Shown here piece after piece: positions 1 to 9,079 of a stretch of DNA of 64,000 nucleotides. A program made the position numbers and the translations under genes. Position 1 is the stretch's first letter; each line of letters starts with the position of its first letter. The notes under the pieces were generated by a model. That model saw only the letters and a program-made list of their open reading frames with translations. It was not told where the DNA came from and searched no databases. Source of the stretch: Flavobacteriaceae bacterium UBA4166. GTDB lineage: Bacteria; Bacteroidota; Bacteroidia; Flavobacteriales; Flavobacteriaceae. The stretch is from contig DFVG01000008.1 in assembly GCA_002379985.1 (NCBI GenBank), forward strand, positions 1-64,000, given 5' to 3'.

Positions 1-80
1 TCTGTAGTAGTTGTTTTACCCGCATCAATATGCGCAGCGATCCCAATATTTCTTGTAAATTTTAAATCTCTTTGTGCCAT
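1..80 (-). CDS. fusA: Elongation factor G, N-terminal fragment (cut by window edge)
   Basis: Only the first 26 or so residues are in the window. The minus strand reads MAQRDLKFTRNIGIAAHID followed by AGKTTTTE. This is the amino terminus of EF-G, including the start of the P-loop (AHIDAGKTT) of the translocation GTPase. It lies 8 bases downstream of rpsG, in the usual str operon order rpsL-rpsG-fusA, and should share the promoter upstream of rpsL. EF-G drives ribosomal translocation with GTP hydrolysis. The rest of the gene lies to the left of the window, so intactness cannot be judged. Confidence 0.95.
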   Translation of the reverse strand, partial: MAQRDLKFTRNIGIAAHIDAGKTTTT

Positions 81-88
81 GGTATTTT

Positions 89-565
89 TTAGAATCTAAA
101 GTGTGAGAATGCTTTGTTTGCTTCGGCCATTTTGTGCGTATCCATACGCTTTTTAACCGCGGCGCCTTCTTCTTTAGCAGCTGCTAAAACCTCTGCAGCG
201 AGTTTTGCCGCCATCGACTTTTCGTTTCGCTTACGCGCATACAAGATCAACCACTTCATAGCAGTTGAAATCTTTCTGTCGGGACGTATTTGCATCGGGA
301 TCTGGAAGGTTGCTCCTCCTACCCGTCGGCTACGAACTTCTACGTGAGGCATGATGTTAGATAATGCATCTTTCCAAAGCTCCAAAGCCGTTTTTTCTTC
401 ATCTTGATTTTTTTCTTCTACGATATCAAGCGCATCGTAGAATACTTTGAAAGCCACCGATTTCTTTCCGTCCCACATCATGTTATTCACGAAACGTGTT
501 ACTAACTGATCGTTAAACTTGGGATCGGGTAAAAGCGGTCTTTTTTTGGCCTGTCTTTTTCTCAT
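89..565 (-). CDS. rpsG: 30S ribosomal protein S7
   Basis: A 158-residue protein starting MRKRQAKKRPLLPDPKF, the length usual for Bacteroidota S7. It has the conserved S7 core, including the VEVRSRRVGGATFQIP stretch near residues 75-90 and basic RNA-binding segments. S7 nucleates assembly of the 30S head and contacts the 3' domain of 16S rRNA near the E site. The gene sits between rpsL (31 bases upstream) and fusA (8 bases downstream), so it is co-transcribed with them. In other bacteria S7 can autoregulate the str operon, but I see no specific binding site here. Confidence 0.98.
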   Translation of the reverse strand: MRKRQAKKRPLLPDPKFNDQLVTRFVNNMMWDGKKSVAFKVFYDALDIVEEKNQDEEKTALELWKDALSNIMPHVEVRSRRVGGATFQIPMQIRPDRKISTAMKWLILYARKRNEKSMAAKLAAEVLAAAKEEGAAVKKRMDTHKMAEANKAFSHFRF

Positions 566-596
566 TTCTTCGTTTTAAAGCGATTATTACTTAAAA

Positions 597-971
597 TTAC
601 TTCTTAGGGCGTTTGGCTCCGTATTTAGATCGACGTTGCGTTCTTCCTTCGACACCAGCGGTATCTAAGGCTCCACGTACAATGTGATATCTAACACCTG
701 GCAAATCTTTTACCCTTCCACCTCTAACCAATACTATCGAGTGCTCTTGGAGGTTGTGTCCTTCACCACCGATGTATGCGTTTACCTCTTTCCCGTTGGT
801 CAAACGAACACGCGCTACTTTACGCATCGCAGAGTTCGGTTTCTTAGGAGTAGTGGTATATACACGCGTACACACACCGCGGCGTTGCGGGCACGAATCC
901 AAAGCAGCCGATTTACTCTTCTTGGTTATTTTGGCTCTTCCTTTTCGTACTAATTGTGAAATAGTTGGCAT
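597..971 (-). CDS. rpsL: 30S ribosomal protein S12
   Basis: A 124-residue protein starting MPTISQLVRKGR with the S12 signatures KKPNSAMRKVARVRL and GVRYHIVRGALD. S12 controls decoding accuracy in the 30S A site. The loop around TTPKKPNSA, site of classical streptomycin-resistance substitutions, carries the susceptible-type lysine (TPKKPNS). It is the first gene of the str operon, and a good Bacteroidota promoter lies 56-86 bases upstream on the minus strand. An open frame on the opposite strand is a shadow of this gene. Confidence 0.98.
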   Translation of the reverse strand: MPTISQLVRKGRAKITKKSKSAALDSCPQRRGVCTRVYTTTPKKPNSAMRKVARVRLTNGKEVNAYIGGEGHNLQEHSIVLVRGGRVKDLPGVRYHIVRGALDTAGVEGRTQRRSKYGAKRPKK

Positions 972-1026
972 ATAAATCCTTGTTATACTTTATTAAAAAA
1001 TAAAATTTCCCCACTAAAAGGGCGTG

Positions 1027-1057
1027 CAAAGGTAGAATTTTTATTTAATTATTCAAA
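1027..1057 (-). promoter_or_regulatory. Promoter of the str operon (rpsL-rpsG-fusA)
   Basis: Read on the minus strand: TTTG (1057-1054), a 19-base spacer, then TACCTTTG (1034-1027). This matches the Bacteroidota primary sigma consensus TTTG / TAnnTTTG with standard spacing. Transcription should start about 7 bases further, near 1020, giving a leader of roughly 50 bases before rpsL at 971. This is the best promoter match in the window. Confidence 0.8.
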
Positions 1058-1154
1058 CAGTAGCCCATTAATTTTCAGCTCCATTTAAAAAAAGAGATTG
1101 GAAATATGAAAAGCCTTTTACAAACGTTAGTTTTACGAACAAAACCCTTCGGCA

Positions 1155-2852
1155 TTGAAGCGCTTCCTATCTCTGTTTTTATACCTTAATATATATACCC
1201 TTTCTTCCCTTTGGGCACAAGACACTTTTCTCTATTTAGAAATTTCCGCAGAAAAAACCATAAGAGAATCTCTAAAAGACAGTTTACTACCTACCACTAC
1301 TTTTGAAGACTATCGAAGTCTACAACGACAAGTAGATACCATTCCACTAGTCCTACAACAAAGAGGATATATTGATGCTCGACTTCAATCTTTTCAGAAG
1401 TTGAATGACACTACTTATCACGCGAACTACATCTTCGGAAGTCGCTATAACACCCTTCAGGTCAACTACACTACTACTCCCTTCCTAAAAGAACAACTGG
1501 CACGAAGGAATCTTTCAGAAGTAACCGACAGCACCTTCACCATTCCACTTTCAAATGCCACCAAGACACTTCAAGATCTCAATACGCAACTTACTGAATC
1601 GGGAGACCCCTTTGCATCGCTTCAATTGAGTTCTCTTGAAAAAAAGAACGACACGCTGTTTGGGGTTTTAACAACAAGCATCCAACAAAGACGGATTATT
1701 GACTCCATCGCCTTAAAAGGCTACGAAAAGTTTCCAAGGTCCTACCTCCGGCATTATGCCGGGTTGAAAAAAGGACAAACGTTTAACCGAAAGACACTGC
1801 TAAAAAAGAACGATATATTAGACGGTCTCGGTTTTGCAAAAAGCATCAAACCACCCGAGGCCTTGTTCCGAAGTGATTCTACAACGGTATATCTGTACCT
1901 TGAAAAAGAAAACAACAATCTCTTTGACGGCATCTTAGGGTTTGCAACTGACGAGGAAAGTAACCGACTCATATTTAACGGATATCTGAATTTAGAATTA
2001 AACAATAATTTAAATTACGGAGAACAATTGCTCATAAACTACAAGGCTGACGGCAATGAACAGCAAAACTTTCGCGTTCGCACCACCTTACCTTATTTAT
2101 TTGGGTCTCCTTTCGGAGTTGCTGCTGAATTGAAAATCTTCAAAAGAGATTCTACCTTTTCCACTACCGAACAGTTGGCACAGCTAAGTTATCAAGTGAG
2201 TCCTTCAACAACCACCTATATAGGATACAAAAGTTATGTATCCAGTAATCTTCAAGAAGAGGTTTTAGTAGATGCCACCGTAGAAGACTATGAAGCCCGA
2301 TACGCCATTGGAGGGCTTGCATTCACAGATCGACAACCCAACCCCTTATTCCCCAGAAAAACATTCATCAGTTTAGAAGGCGAATGGGGTGCCCGAGAGC
2401 GAGACACTATCCAAGAAGATCAGTTTAGAATCGTTTCGAATGTTTTTCATATCATTCAGCTAAACAACCAAAACTCCTTTTTTGTTCAAAACACCACGTC
2501 TTGGTTAGACAGTGACACCTTTCTAACCAATGAACTCTTCCGTTTTGGCGGAATAAATAGCATACGAGGTTTCAATGAAAATAGCATTGACGCCTCTTTA
2601 TTTTCTGTACTGAACACAGAATACCGCTATCAATTCAATCCTGGACTCTACGCACACACCATCATTGATCTTGCCTATTTTGAAAATGATGTTATTGAAC
2701 TAAAGCAACAACTTTACAGCTTCGGTTTTGGCATCGGATTGAACACGCAGGCAGGTGTATTTAAGTTGAATATTGCCAACGGTAATTTGGAGGGTGAAAA
2801 TTTCAAATTTTCGAATACAAAAATCCACTTAAGCCTGTCTTCACGGTTTTGA
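1155..2852 (+). CDS. Outer membrane assembly protein, BamA/TamA-like Omp85 family
   Basis: A 565-residue exported protein. The start is a TTG, chosen because it directly precedes a signal peptide (MKRFLSLFLYLNIY, cleavage after LWAQ near residue 22). A POTRA-like segment lies around residues 175-250 (DSIALKGYEKFPRSYLRHYAG). After it comes a C-terminal beta-barrel containing FRFGGINSIRGF, the Omp85 (V/I)RGF motif, near residues 467-478. It ends in an aromatic residue (SSRF), as barrel proteins do. It is shorter than true BamA (about 800 residues), so an accessory translocase or TamA-like role is more likely than the essential BamA. It is divergent from the str operon, and I saw no convincing promoter of its own. 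Confidence 0.85.
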   Translation: MKRFLSLFLYLNIYTLSSLWAQDTFLYLEISAEKTIRESLKDSLLPTTTFEDYRSLQRQVDTIPLVLQQRGYIDARLQSFQKLNDTTYHANYIFGSRYNTLQVNYTTTPFLKEQLARRNLSEVTDSTFTIPLSNATKTLQDLNTQLTESGDPFASLQLSSLEKKNDTLFGVLTTSIQQRRIIDSIALKGYEKFPRSYLRHYAGLKKGQTFNRKTLLKKNDILDGLGFAKSIKPPEALFRSDSTTVYLYLEKENNNLFDGILGFATDEESNRLIFNGYLNLELNNNLNYGEQLLINYKADGNEQQNFRVRTTLPYLFGSPFGVAAELKIFKRDSTFSTTEQLAQLSYQVSPSTTTYIGYKSYVSSNLQEEVLVDATVEDYEARYAIGGLAFTDRQPNPLFPRKTFISLEGEWGARERDTIQEDQFRIVSNVFHIIQLNNQNSFFVQNTTSWLDSDTFLTNELFRFGGINSIRGFNENSIDASLFSVLNTEYRYQFNPGLYAHTIIDLAYFENDVIELKQQLYSFGFGIGLNTQAGVFKLNIANGNLEGENFKFSNTKIHLSLSSRF

Positions 2853-2913
2853 CGAAGCGTAACAATAGCTTAACAATGCGGTAAAAAAAAATGTAAATTT
2901 TAGTAATGAAAAG

Positions 2914-2944
2914 TTGTGTATTTAACTTTTTATTGTGATTTTTG
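2914..2944 (+). promoter_or_regulatory. Weak candidate promoter of the SusC-SusD operon
   Basis: TTG at 2914-2916, a 20-base spacer and GATTTTTG at 2937-2944, one mismatch from TAnnTTTG. It would give a leader of roughly 23 bases before the SusC start. The spacing is right but the -7 element is imperfect, so this is only a candidate. Confidence 0.35.
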
Positions 2945-2973
2945 GCATTGGCTAATTCAAATAAATTATAAAA

Positions 2974-5900
2974 ATGAGAACAAAGTTTAGTGGAATTCTT
3001 ACGCTATTACTAGCGTTTGTAGTGCAACTCACGTTTGCACAAGAAAAAACAATCTCCGGTACGGTGACCGACCCTAGTGGTCTCCCGTTGCCCGGAGTTA
3101 ACATTATCGTAAAGGGCACAAGTACCGGTACACAATCTGACTTTGATGGTAATTATACCGTTCAAGCTAGTGTGGGCCAAACACTTGTATATAGCTATGT
3201 AGGTTTTAAATCTGTAGAGCGCCCTGTAACTGCCGCGACAAGCAACATTGACCTCACTATGGAGGAAGATGCAGCACAACTTGACGAAGTAGTAGTTACA
3301 GCACAAGGTATTAAAAAGGAAGCCAAGGCTTTGGGATATGCAGTAAGTACTGTAGAGTCTGAAGATATTGAGCAAAGAACTGAAGGGGATGTTGCCCGTG
3401 TTCTTTCTGGAAAGGCTTCCGGGGTTCAAATTACCTCCCAAGGGGGTACATCGGGTTCTGCGACCAACGTAGTAATTCGTGGATATAACTCTATTACCGG
3501 AAGTAACCAAGCATTATTTATCGTTGATGGTGTGCCTTTTAGTAGTGACACCAACGCTCAAGGAAACTTCTTGAACGGTAACGTTGGTTCTTCACGTTTC
3601 TTGGATTTGGATCCGAACAACATTGAAAGTGTTAACGTATTGAAAGGTCTTGCGGCCGCAACTTTATACGGTACTGCCGGTAGAAACGGGGTTATCGTAA
3701 TTACTACCAAATCTGGTGGTGGTGGAGCAACAGGAGCTGCAAAGAAAACCGAAATTACAGTTAGCCAATCTTATTTCTTCAATGAAATCGCTTCATTACC
3801 AGACTATCAAGATAGCTATGGTAATGGTTTTGACCAGTCTTTCGGGTGGTTCTTCAGTAACTGGGGACCAAGCTTTAGCCCTGACGGTGTAGATGGATAC
3901 TTGAATGACCCGGCGGGTCTGATCGATGCGAATGGAACGGTAGAACACCCATATTCTTCTTCTTCTTTTCTTAACGGATTTCAAGGTGGAGAAAATGAAT
4001 TGTTGAATCGATTCTCAGGACAGCGTTATGACTACCGCCCATATAACAGTGTTGAAAACTTCTTCCGTACGGGAGCTGTGAGCAATACATCGATTAACGT
4101 TCGTGGAAACTCTGAAGACGGTAAAGTAGCCTTCAACGTAAACTACGGTCACTTAGATGAAGAAGGGTTTACTCCAGGGAACGGTATTCGTCGTAACACG
4201 CTAGCTGTTGGTGGACGCGCACAATTATCTAACAATTTCAGCGTAACAGCAACCTTGAACTTCTCACGTAACAACGTAACTTCTCCTCCAGTAGCTGCGA
4301 GTAGAGGTAACGGTACGTTAGGATTCTCTACATTTGCAAACGTATTCTTTACGCCACGCTCTGTAGACTTGATGGGTCTTCCATTTGAATTACCAGAAAC
4401 AGGTGGTAGTATCTACTATCGTGATGGTAACGATATCATCAACCCACGATGGAGTGTGAAGAATGCGGGTAGCCGTCAGTTGACGAACCGTGTATTTGGT
4501 ACTGCTTCATTACAGTATGATTTTTCAGACAACTTGAACTTATTATATCGTGTAGGGGTTGACTTCTACAACGAACGTAATACACAATTCTCTAACAAAG
4601 ACGGTGTTAACTTTAACCAAGCAATCTTTGGTTTCTATCAAACTTGGGATAACAACAACCGTATTTGGGACCACTACTTATCTTTAAGTGGTGACTATGA
4701 CCTTACCGATAAATTTGGTCTTGGATTCACCGTTGGGGGAACAACTCGTTCTACTGAGTTTGATCAGCAAGGGGTACGAAGTGACGGGCAGATCGTTTTC
4801 GGTGTGCTAAGACACTTTAACTTTTCAACACAATCGCCAATCCAAGGCTTTGTAGAGCAAAATATCGTTGGGGTATTTGGTGAAATTTTATTCGACTATG
4901 ATGATTTTGCTTACTTAACGGTATCGGCTCGTAACGACTGGGTATCTAACTTGCCTACGGAAAACAACAGCCAGTTCTACCCTTCTGTAAGTGCTTCGTT
5001 TATTCCAACATCAGCTTTTGATGGATTACGTTCACAAGGATGGGGACTTAACTACTTGAAACTACGTGCTGGTTTAGGTACTTCAGCAGGATTCCCTTCT
5101 GGATACCCAGCGATTCAGTATGTAGCGCAAGAACCTATCGAAAATGGTGGTGCTATCGGAACTATCACAACAAACACTGCCGACAACTTCCGTGCAAATC
5201 CAGATCTTCAGCCTGAGCTTATTAGCGAATTCGAAGTTGGATTTGAGTCACGCCTCTTAGATAACCGTTTAACGTTGAACGCTTCTTACTTCAACCGTTC
5301 TACAACTGACCTTATCGTATTCAAGCCGCTTGCACCTTCTACAGGGTTTACGCAAACGTTTGACAACATTGGTAAAGTTGAAGGAGATGGTTATGAAGCT
5401 GATCTTAGCTTAGATCTTTTCCGTAGTGAAACTGAAGGTGGTTTCAACTGGAACTCTCGAATGAACTTTACGAAAAGTGAGCAGATTGTAACTGAGCAGG
5501 ATGAAGACCAGATCTTATTTGCTGGTTCTGCAGATCCAATTCTTGGTGCCAACGCAGCTATTCGTGGTGAGCAATTAGGTGTTATCGTAGGTACGCGTGT
5601 TGCACGTGACGATGCAGGGAACCTAATTGTAGATGCTTCCTCTGGTAACTACCTGATTGAAGATAACATCACATTGGATGATGGTCGTTCTATTACACCA
5701 ATCATTGGTAATCCAAACCCTGATTATGTGATGAACTTCATCAACTCTATTTCTTATAAGAACTTTAACTTAAACTTCCAAGTAAGCCACACAAAAGGTG
5801 GTGACATTGCAAGTTCCACCATTGCCGTATTATTAGGACGTGGTCTTATCACTGAAACTGAAGACCGTGTACAAACATACATCTTACCAGGTGTAAGAAG

Positions 5901-6249
5901 CGACAATGGACAACCTAACGATATCCAGATTAACAACTCACAGTACTATTTCAACAACTTGTTATTTGGTCCTAAAGAGCTAACTGTTTATGATGCTTCT
6001 GTAATCCGACTTCAAGAAATTTCATTAGGATACACAGTGCCTAAGCGTTTCTTAGACAGAACTCCTTTCGGTTCAGTATCTATTACTGCGAGTGGTTTCA
6101 ACCTGTGGTATGATGCCTACAATACACCAGATGGTGCAAACTTTGATCCTAACGTAGCCGGTGTTGGTATCGGTAACGGTAGAGGGTTTGATTACATTAA
6201 CGGTCCTAGTTCAAGAAGATACGGACTGAGTATTAAAGCATCCTTTTAA
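2974..6249 (+). CDS. SusC/RagA-type TonB-dependent outer membrane transporter
   Basis: A 1091-residue protein with a signal peptide (MRTKFSGILTLLLAFVVQLTFA, about residues 1-22). It then has a CarboxypepD_reg-like domain (TISGTVTDPSGLPLPGVNI to YVGFKSVERPV, about 26-85), a TonB-box region (LDEVVVTAQG, about 103-112) and a plug domain to about residue 245. The rest is a 22-strand-type barrel ending in LSIKASF. It imports a ligand across the outer membrane using TonB energy. The SusD partner follows 10 bases downstream. The substrate cannot be told from sequence; no glycoside hydrolase, lyase or sulfatase gene lies next to it, so this is not a typical polysaccharide utilisation locus. A 166-codon antisense frame at its 5' end is a shadow. 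Confidence 0.96.
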   Translation: MRTKFSGILTLLLAFVVQLTFAQEKTISGTVTDPSGLPLPGVNIIVKGTSTGTQSDFDGNYTVQASVGQTLVYSYVGFKSVERPVTAATSNIDLTMEEDAAQLDEVVVTAQGIKKEAKALGYAVSTVESEDIEQRTEGDVARVLSGKASGVQITSQGGTSGSATNVVIRGYNSITGSNQALFIVDGVPFSSDTNAQGNFLNGNVGSSRFLDLDPNNIESVNVLKGLAAATLYGTAGRNGVIVITTKSGGGGATGAAKKTEITVSQSYFFNEIASLPDYQDSYGNGFDQSFGWFFSNWGPSFSPDGVDGYLNDPAGLIDANGTVEHPYSSSSFLNGFQGGENELLNRFSGQRYDYRPYNSVENFFRTGAVSNTSINVRGNSEDGKVAFNVNYGHLDEEGFTPGNGIRRNTLAVGGRAQLSNNFSVTATLNFSRNNVTSPPVAASRGNGTLGFSTFANVFFTPRSVDLMGLPFELPETGGSIYYRDGNDIINPRWSVKNAGSRQLTNRVFGTASLQYDFSDNLNLLYRVGVDFYNERNTQFSNKDGVNFNQAIFGFYQTWDNNNRIWDHYLSLSGDYDLTDKFGLGFTVGGTTRSTEFDQQGVRSDGQIVFGVLRHFNFSTQSPIQGFVEQNIVGVFGEILFDYDDFAYLTVSARNDWVSNLPTENNSQFYPSVSASFIPTSAFDGLRSQGWGLNYLKLRAGLGTSAGFPSGYPAIQYVAQEPIENGGAIGTITTNTADNFRANPDLQPELISEFEVGFESRLLDNRLTLNASYFNRSTTDLIVFKPLAPSTGFTQTFDNIGKVEGDGYEADLSLDLFRSETEGGFNWNSRMNFTKSEQIVTEQDEDQILFAGSADPILGANAAIRGEQLGVIVGTRVARDDAGNLIVDASSGNYLIEDNITLDDGRSITPIIGNPNPDYVMNFINSISYKNFNLNFQVSHTKGGDIASSTIAVLLGRGLITETEDRVQTYILPGVRSDNGQPNDIQINNSQYYFNNLLFGPKELTVYDASVIRLQEISLGYTVPKRFLDRTPFGSVSITASGFNLWYDAYNTPDGANFDPNVAGVGIGNGRGFDYINGPSSRRYGLSIKASF

Positions 6250-6259
6250 TTAAAAAAAA

Positions 6260-7966
6260 ATGATTATGAAAAAAACAATGTACAGATTATTCACACTAGT
6301 GGCGATTGCAGCTAGTGCGCTGTTTCACTCTTGTGAAACTACAGAATTGGAGATCCTAAATGATCCCGACCAGTTATCTGAAGATCAGGCTGACCCTGAT
6401 TTGTTACTGAACGCTATCCAGCGTGCTTATGTAGCAAACATGGTAACCATGAACGATCAGAGTTCAGACTTAACTCGTATCGATTACTTCTTCGGAAGAA
6501 CATACAGAGAGAACCTCCAATCGAACATTTTCAACGCAAGTTGGTCTCGATTTTACAGTAGCCAGATCTTAGATGGTATCGCTCGCGGTATTAGCCCTAA
6601 CGTAAACATCCTTGAAGGATTGAACGAAGATCCGGATACTGATCTATCCTTCCACTTAGGAGTAGCGAAAGCACTACAAGCACATCAATTGATGTTGTTA
6701 GTAGACTTTATTGGAGACATTCCATTTAGTGAAGCACTAAACCCATTGGAGTTCCCAAGTCCTAACGTAGATGATGATGCTATGGTTTACAGTACTGCAT
6801 TAGCAATGCTTGATGAGTCTTTAGGATTCTTCCAAGCTTCTGACGGTGCAGGAAGTGCTCTAGATTTCTTTTACGGAGGAGATGTTGACAATTGGATCGC
6901 GCTTGTAAATACGCTAAAAATGCGTCATGCGTTGACCACAGGAGACATAGGAACTTTCAATGCTATTGTTTCAGGAGGTAATTTTATCTCTGATTCAAGC
7001 CAAGACTTCCAATTTAACTTTGGACTTCAAGAATTGAATCCTGATACACGTCACCAAGATTATGCAACGGACTACACAACTTCTGGTGCAAACCTTTATC
7101 AGTCAAACTGGTTGATGGAAACCATGCAAGGGGAAGACGTTATGGACCCTAGCGATGACGATCCACGTATCCGTTACTACTTCTATCGTCAAACAGATTG
7201 TACTCCAGGTGCATCTTGTAATCCTGACGGTAATGGAGAGCGTTTATCATGTTCTCTTGAAACCCCTCCTGCTCACTATTCAGCACAAGGAATTTCTTTC
7301 TGTTGGTTAGAGGATGGATATTGGGGTAGAGATCACGGTGATGATGATGGTACACCTCCAGACAACTTCTTTAGAACGGCTGTAGGAGTATACCCTGCAG
7401 GTGGTCTATTTGACGACGATCAGTTCAATGAGCTTACGCTTGGAGCTGGTGGTGGTGGAGCTGGAATTGAGCCTATCATTCTTGCTTCTTACGTTGACTT
7501 CTGGCAAGCAGAGGTAGCATTAGCTGCCGGTCAAACTGGGCCAGCTGCTGCTTTCGTAACAGCCGGACTAGAAAAGTCAATTGCTAAAGTTCAAAGCTTT
7601 ATCGCTTTAGATGGATCAGCTGATTCTTCTTTTGAGCCTACACCAGCAGAAGTAACTGCATATATTGCGGCGCAAGCAGCTAAAATTGTTGATACCTCAG
7701 ATGATTCATGGAATGCATTAGCAGAACAATACTTCATCACTATGTATGGTGGTGGTTCTGATGCTTACAACTTCTACAGAAGAACAGGATATCCTACAAC
7801 GGTTAAGCCAAGCCTTAACCCTAACCCAGGACCATTCCCTAGAACGTACTTCTACCCGAACGTTGAAGTAGTTGCTAATCCAAATATTCAGCAGAGACCA
7901 GATTTGACGACACAAGTATTCTGGGATACGAATCCAGCGTCGCCAGCTTTCCCTCCTGCTAACTAA
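6260..7966 (+). CDS. SusD/RagB family surface lipoprotein
   Basis: A 568-residue lipoprotein. The signal peptide ends in the lipobox LFHSC with Cys25 as lipidation site; a second ATG two codons in (MKKTMYRLF) is an equally good start. SusD-type features include the N-terminal NDPDQLSEDQADPDLLLNA region and the helical TPR-like body (LGVAKALQAHQLMLLVDFIGDIPFSEA, near residues 130-156). The C-terminal part has YNFYRRTGYP and FPRTYFYPNVEV, typical of RagB/SusD proteins. SusD acts as the lid of the SusC transporter and helps bind the ligand. It directly follows SusC and is surely co-transcribed with it. Confidence 0.94.
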   Translation: MIMKKTMYRLFTLVAIAASALFHSCETTELEILNDPDQLSEDQADPDLLLNAIQRAYVANMVTMNDQSSDLTRIDYFFGRTYRENLQSNIFNASWSRFYSSQILDGIARGISPNVNILEGLNEDPDTDLSFHLGVAKALQAHQLMLLVDFIGDIPFSEALNPLEFPSPNVDDDAMVYSTALAMLDESLGFFQASDGAGSALDFFYGGDVDNWIALVNTLKMRHALTTGDIGTFNAIVSGGNFISDSSQDFQFNFGLQELNPDTRHQDYATDYTTSGANLYQSNWLMETMQGEDVMDPSDDDPRIRYYFYRQTDCTPGASCNPDGNGERLSCSLETPPAHYSAQGISFCWLEDGYWGRDHGDDDGTPPDNFFRTAVGVYPAGGLFDDDQFNELTLGAGGGGAGIEPIILASYVDFWQAEVALAAGQTGPAAAFVTAGLEKSIAKVQSFIALDGSADSSFEPTPAEVTAYIAAQAAKIVDTSDDSWNALAEQYFITMYGGGSDAYNFYRRTGYPTTVKPSLNPNPGPFPRTYFYPNVEVVANPNIQQRPDLTTQVFWDTNPASPAFPPAN

Positions 7967-7985
7967 AAATTAAAAAAATTGTATT

Positions 7986-9002
7986 ATGAATAAATATTTA
8001 ATTAAACTTTATGGACTTCTTATCGTTGCAGTTGCAATGGTAGGTTGTGAAGAGGAACTCGTCGTTGACGATGTGACTAACGGAACCACTCGTGGTGCCG
8101 TTCTAAGAACCATTACACCATCAAGTGAATTGTTGCAAGAAGTTTCTTTCGACGGCTCAGATGCTGTATTCACGGTTGAGCTTGAGTACCAAGACGGTTT
8201 CCAAGGAGACCTTTTGGAAAGCGTTGACTACTTTGTTTCCTTTACAGATAATACTGAGGACGAAGGAGATGCAGCCGGAACTGGAGCATTAGTTGACACA
8301 GAAGTACAATTAGGTACTATTGCTGCTAGTGAGTTTACGGATGGTCCTTTTGGATTACCCCGATACACACTAAACATCGATTATTCAACTATTCTTTCTG
8401 CATTAAGCGTTAACACAGACCAAGGACCTATCTTTGGAGGAGATGTTTTTACCATTCGTCTTTCTTTAAACTTAACCGATGGGCGTGTTTTCTCTGTGGA
8501 TAATGCAGGTAGTATTATTACTGGTGGATTCTTTAGTTCTCCGTTCCAATATGCACTTCGAGTAGTGTGTCCGGTGGAAAATGATGACTTCTTTTCTGGA
8601 CCTTATTTACTAGAAGAAACTACTGGAGCTACTGATCCATTTGGAGGTGCTTACGGTCCTCACTACCCACCGTCTCAACCAATTGTTATTGAGGCTAATG
8701 GTACTGCAAGAACATTCGACTATACCATTTATCCGGATTCATTTAACTTCCCACAAGTTGGAACTATCGTTCTTAACTGCGGTAAGATTGAATTTACGTC
8801 TGACGCTGCTGAAGGAAACGCTCTAGGATGTACTGGAGGTGCTAATACCATCCAAGACATTCATGCAGAACCTCGCGCAGACTACGATCTAGATCTAATT
8901 GATGATGATGTCATTGAATTTGACGTTCTTGGTTTTGGTCTTGATGATGGAGGATGTGGTACAGGAAGCTACGGTATCCGTCTTCGATTTACTGAGCAAT
9001 AA
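7986..9002 (+). CDS. Surface lipoprotein in SusE position, unknown function
   Basis: A 338-residue protein with a lipoprotein signal peptide; lipidation is at Cys21 (VAMVGC), followed by EEEL. Acidic residues straight after the cysteine resemble the lipoprotein export signal that sends Bacteroidota lipoproteins to the cell surface. The body is acidic, rich in beta-forming residues, and has a cysteine-containing C-terminal part (NCGKIEF, LGCTGG, GGCGTGSYG). I do not recognise the family. It lies 19 bases after SusD and just before a strong terminator, the position of SusE-like ligand-binding lipoproteins, so accessory ligand binding is a reasonable inference. It may help identify the ligand of the transporter. 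Confidence 0.85.
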   Translation: MNKYLIKLYGLLIVAVAMVGCEEELVVDDVTNGTTRGAVLRTITPSSELLQEVSFDGSDAVFTVELEYQDGFQGDLLESVDYFVSFTDNTEDEGDAAGTGALVDTEVQLGTIAASEFTDGPFGLPRYTLNIDYSTILSALSVNTDQGPIFGGDVFTIRLSLNLTDGRVFSVDNAGSIITGGFFSSPFQYALRVVCPVENDDFFSGPYLLEETTGATDPFGGAYGPHYPPSQPIVIEANGTARTFDYTIYPDSFNFPQVGTIVLNCGKIEFTSDAAEGNALGCTGGANTIQDIHAEPRADYDLDLIDDDVIEFDVLGFGLDDGGCGTGSYGIRLRFTEQ

Positions 9003-9028
9003 GAGTAAAATCTTATAATTATATATAG

Positions 9029-9060
9029 CTGTGGCCCATTTTTTTGGGCCACAGTTTTTT
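9029..9060 (+). terminator. Rho-independent terminator of the SusC-SusD operon
   Basis: Inverted repeat CTGTGGCCCA (9029-9038) and TGGGCCACAG (9045-9054) around a TTTTTT loop, a perfect 10-base-pair stem followed by TTTTTT (9055-9060). It starts 27 bases after the stop of the third gene and ends the SusC-SusD-lipoprotein unit. A TTG inside it at 9044 is in frame with the next gene, but it is not a credible start. Confidence 0.9.
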
Positions 9061-9079
9061 ATTTAGTAACATTGCTATT

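Noticed and set aside
972..1154. tRNA or small RNA gene between rpsL and the Omp85 gene
   Set aside because: No cloverleaf or other stable structure seen; the gap is explained by the str promoter. No tRNA was seen in the other intergenic gaps either.
3010..3510. 166-codon open frame antisense to the SusC gene
   Set aside because: Covers the signal peptide and plug region of a clear gene; its product resembles no known protein.
9044..9079. TTG start extending the ASST-like protein by 12 residues
   Set aside because: It lies inside a 10-base-pair terminator hairpin; the ATG at 9080 directly begins a good signal peptide.
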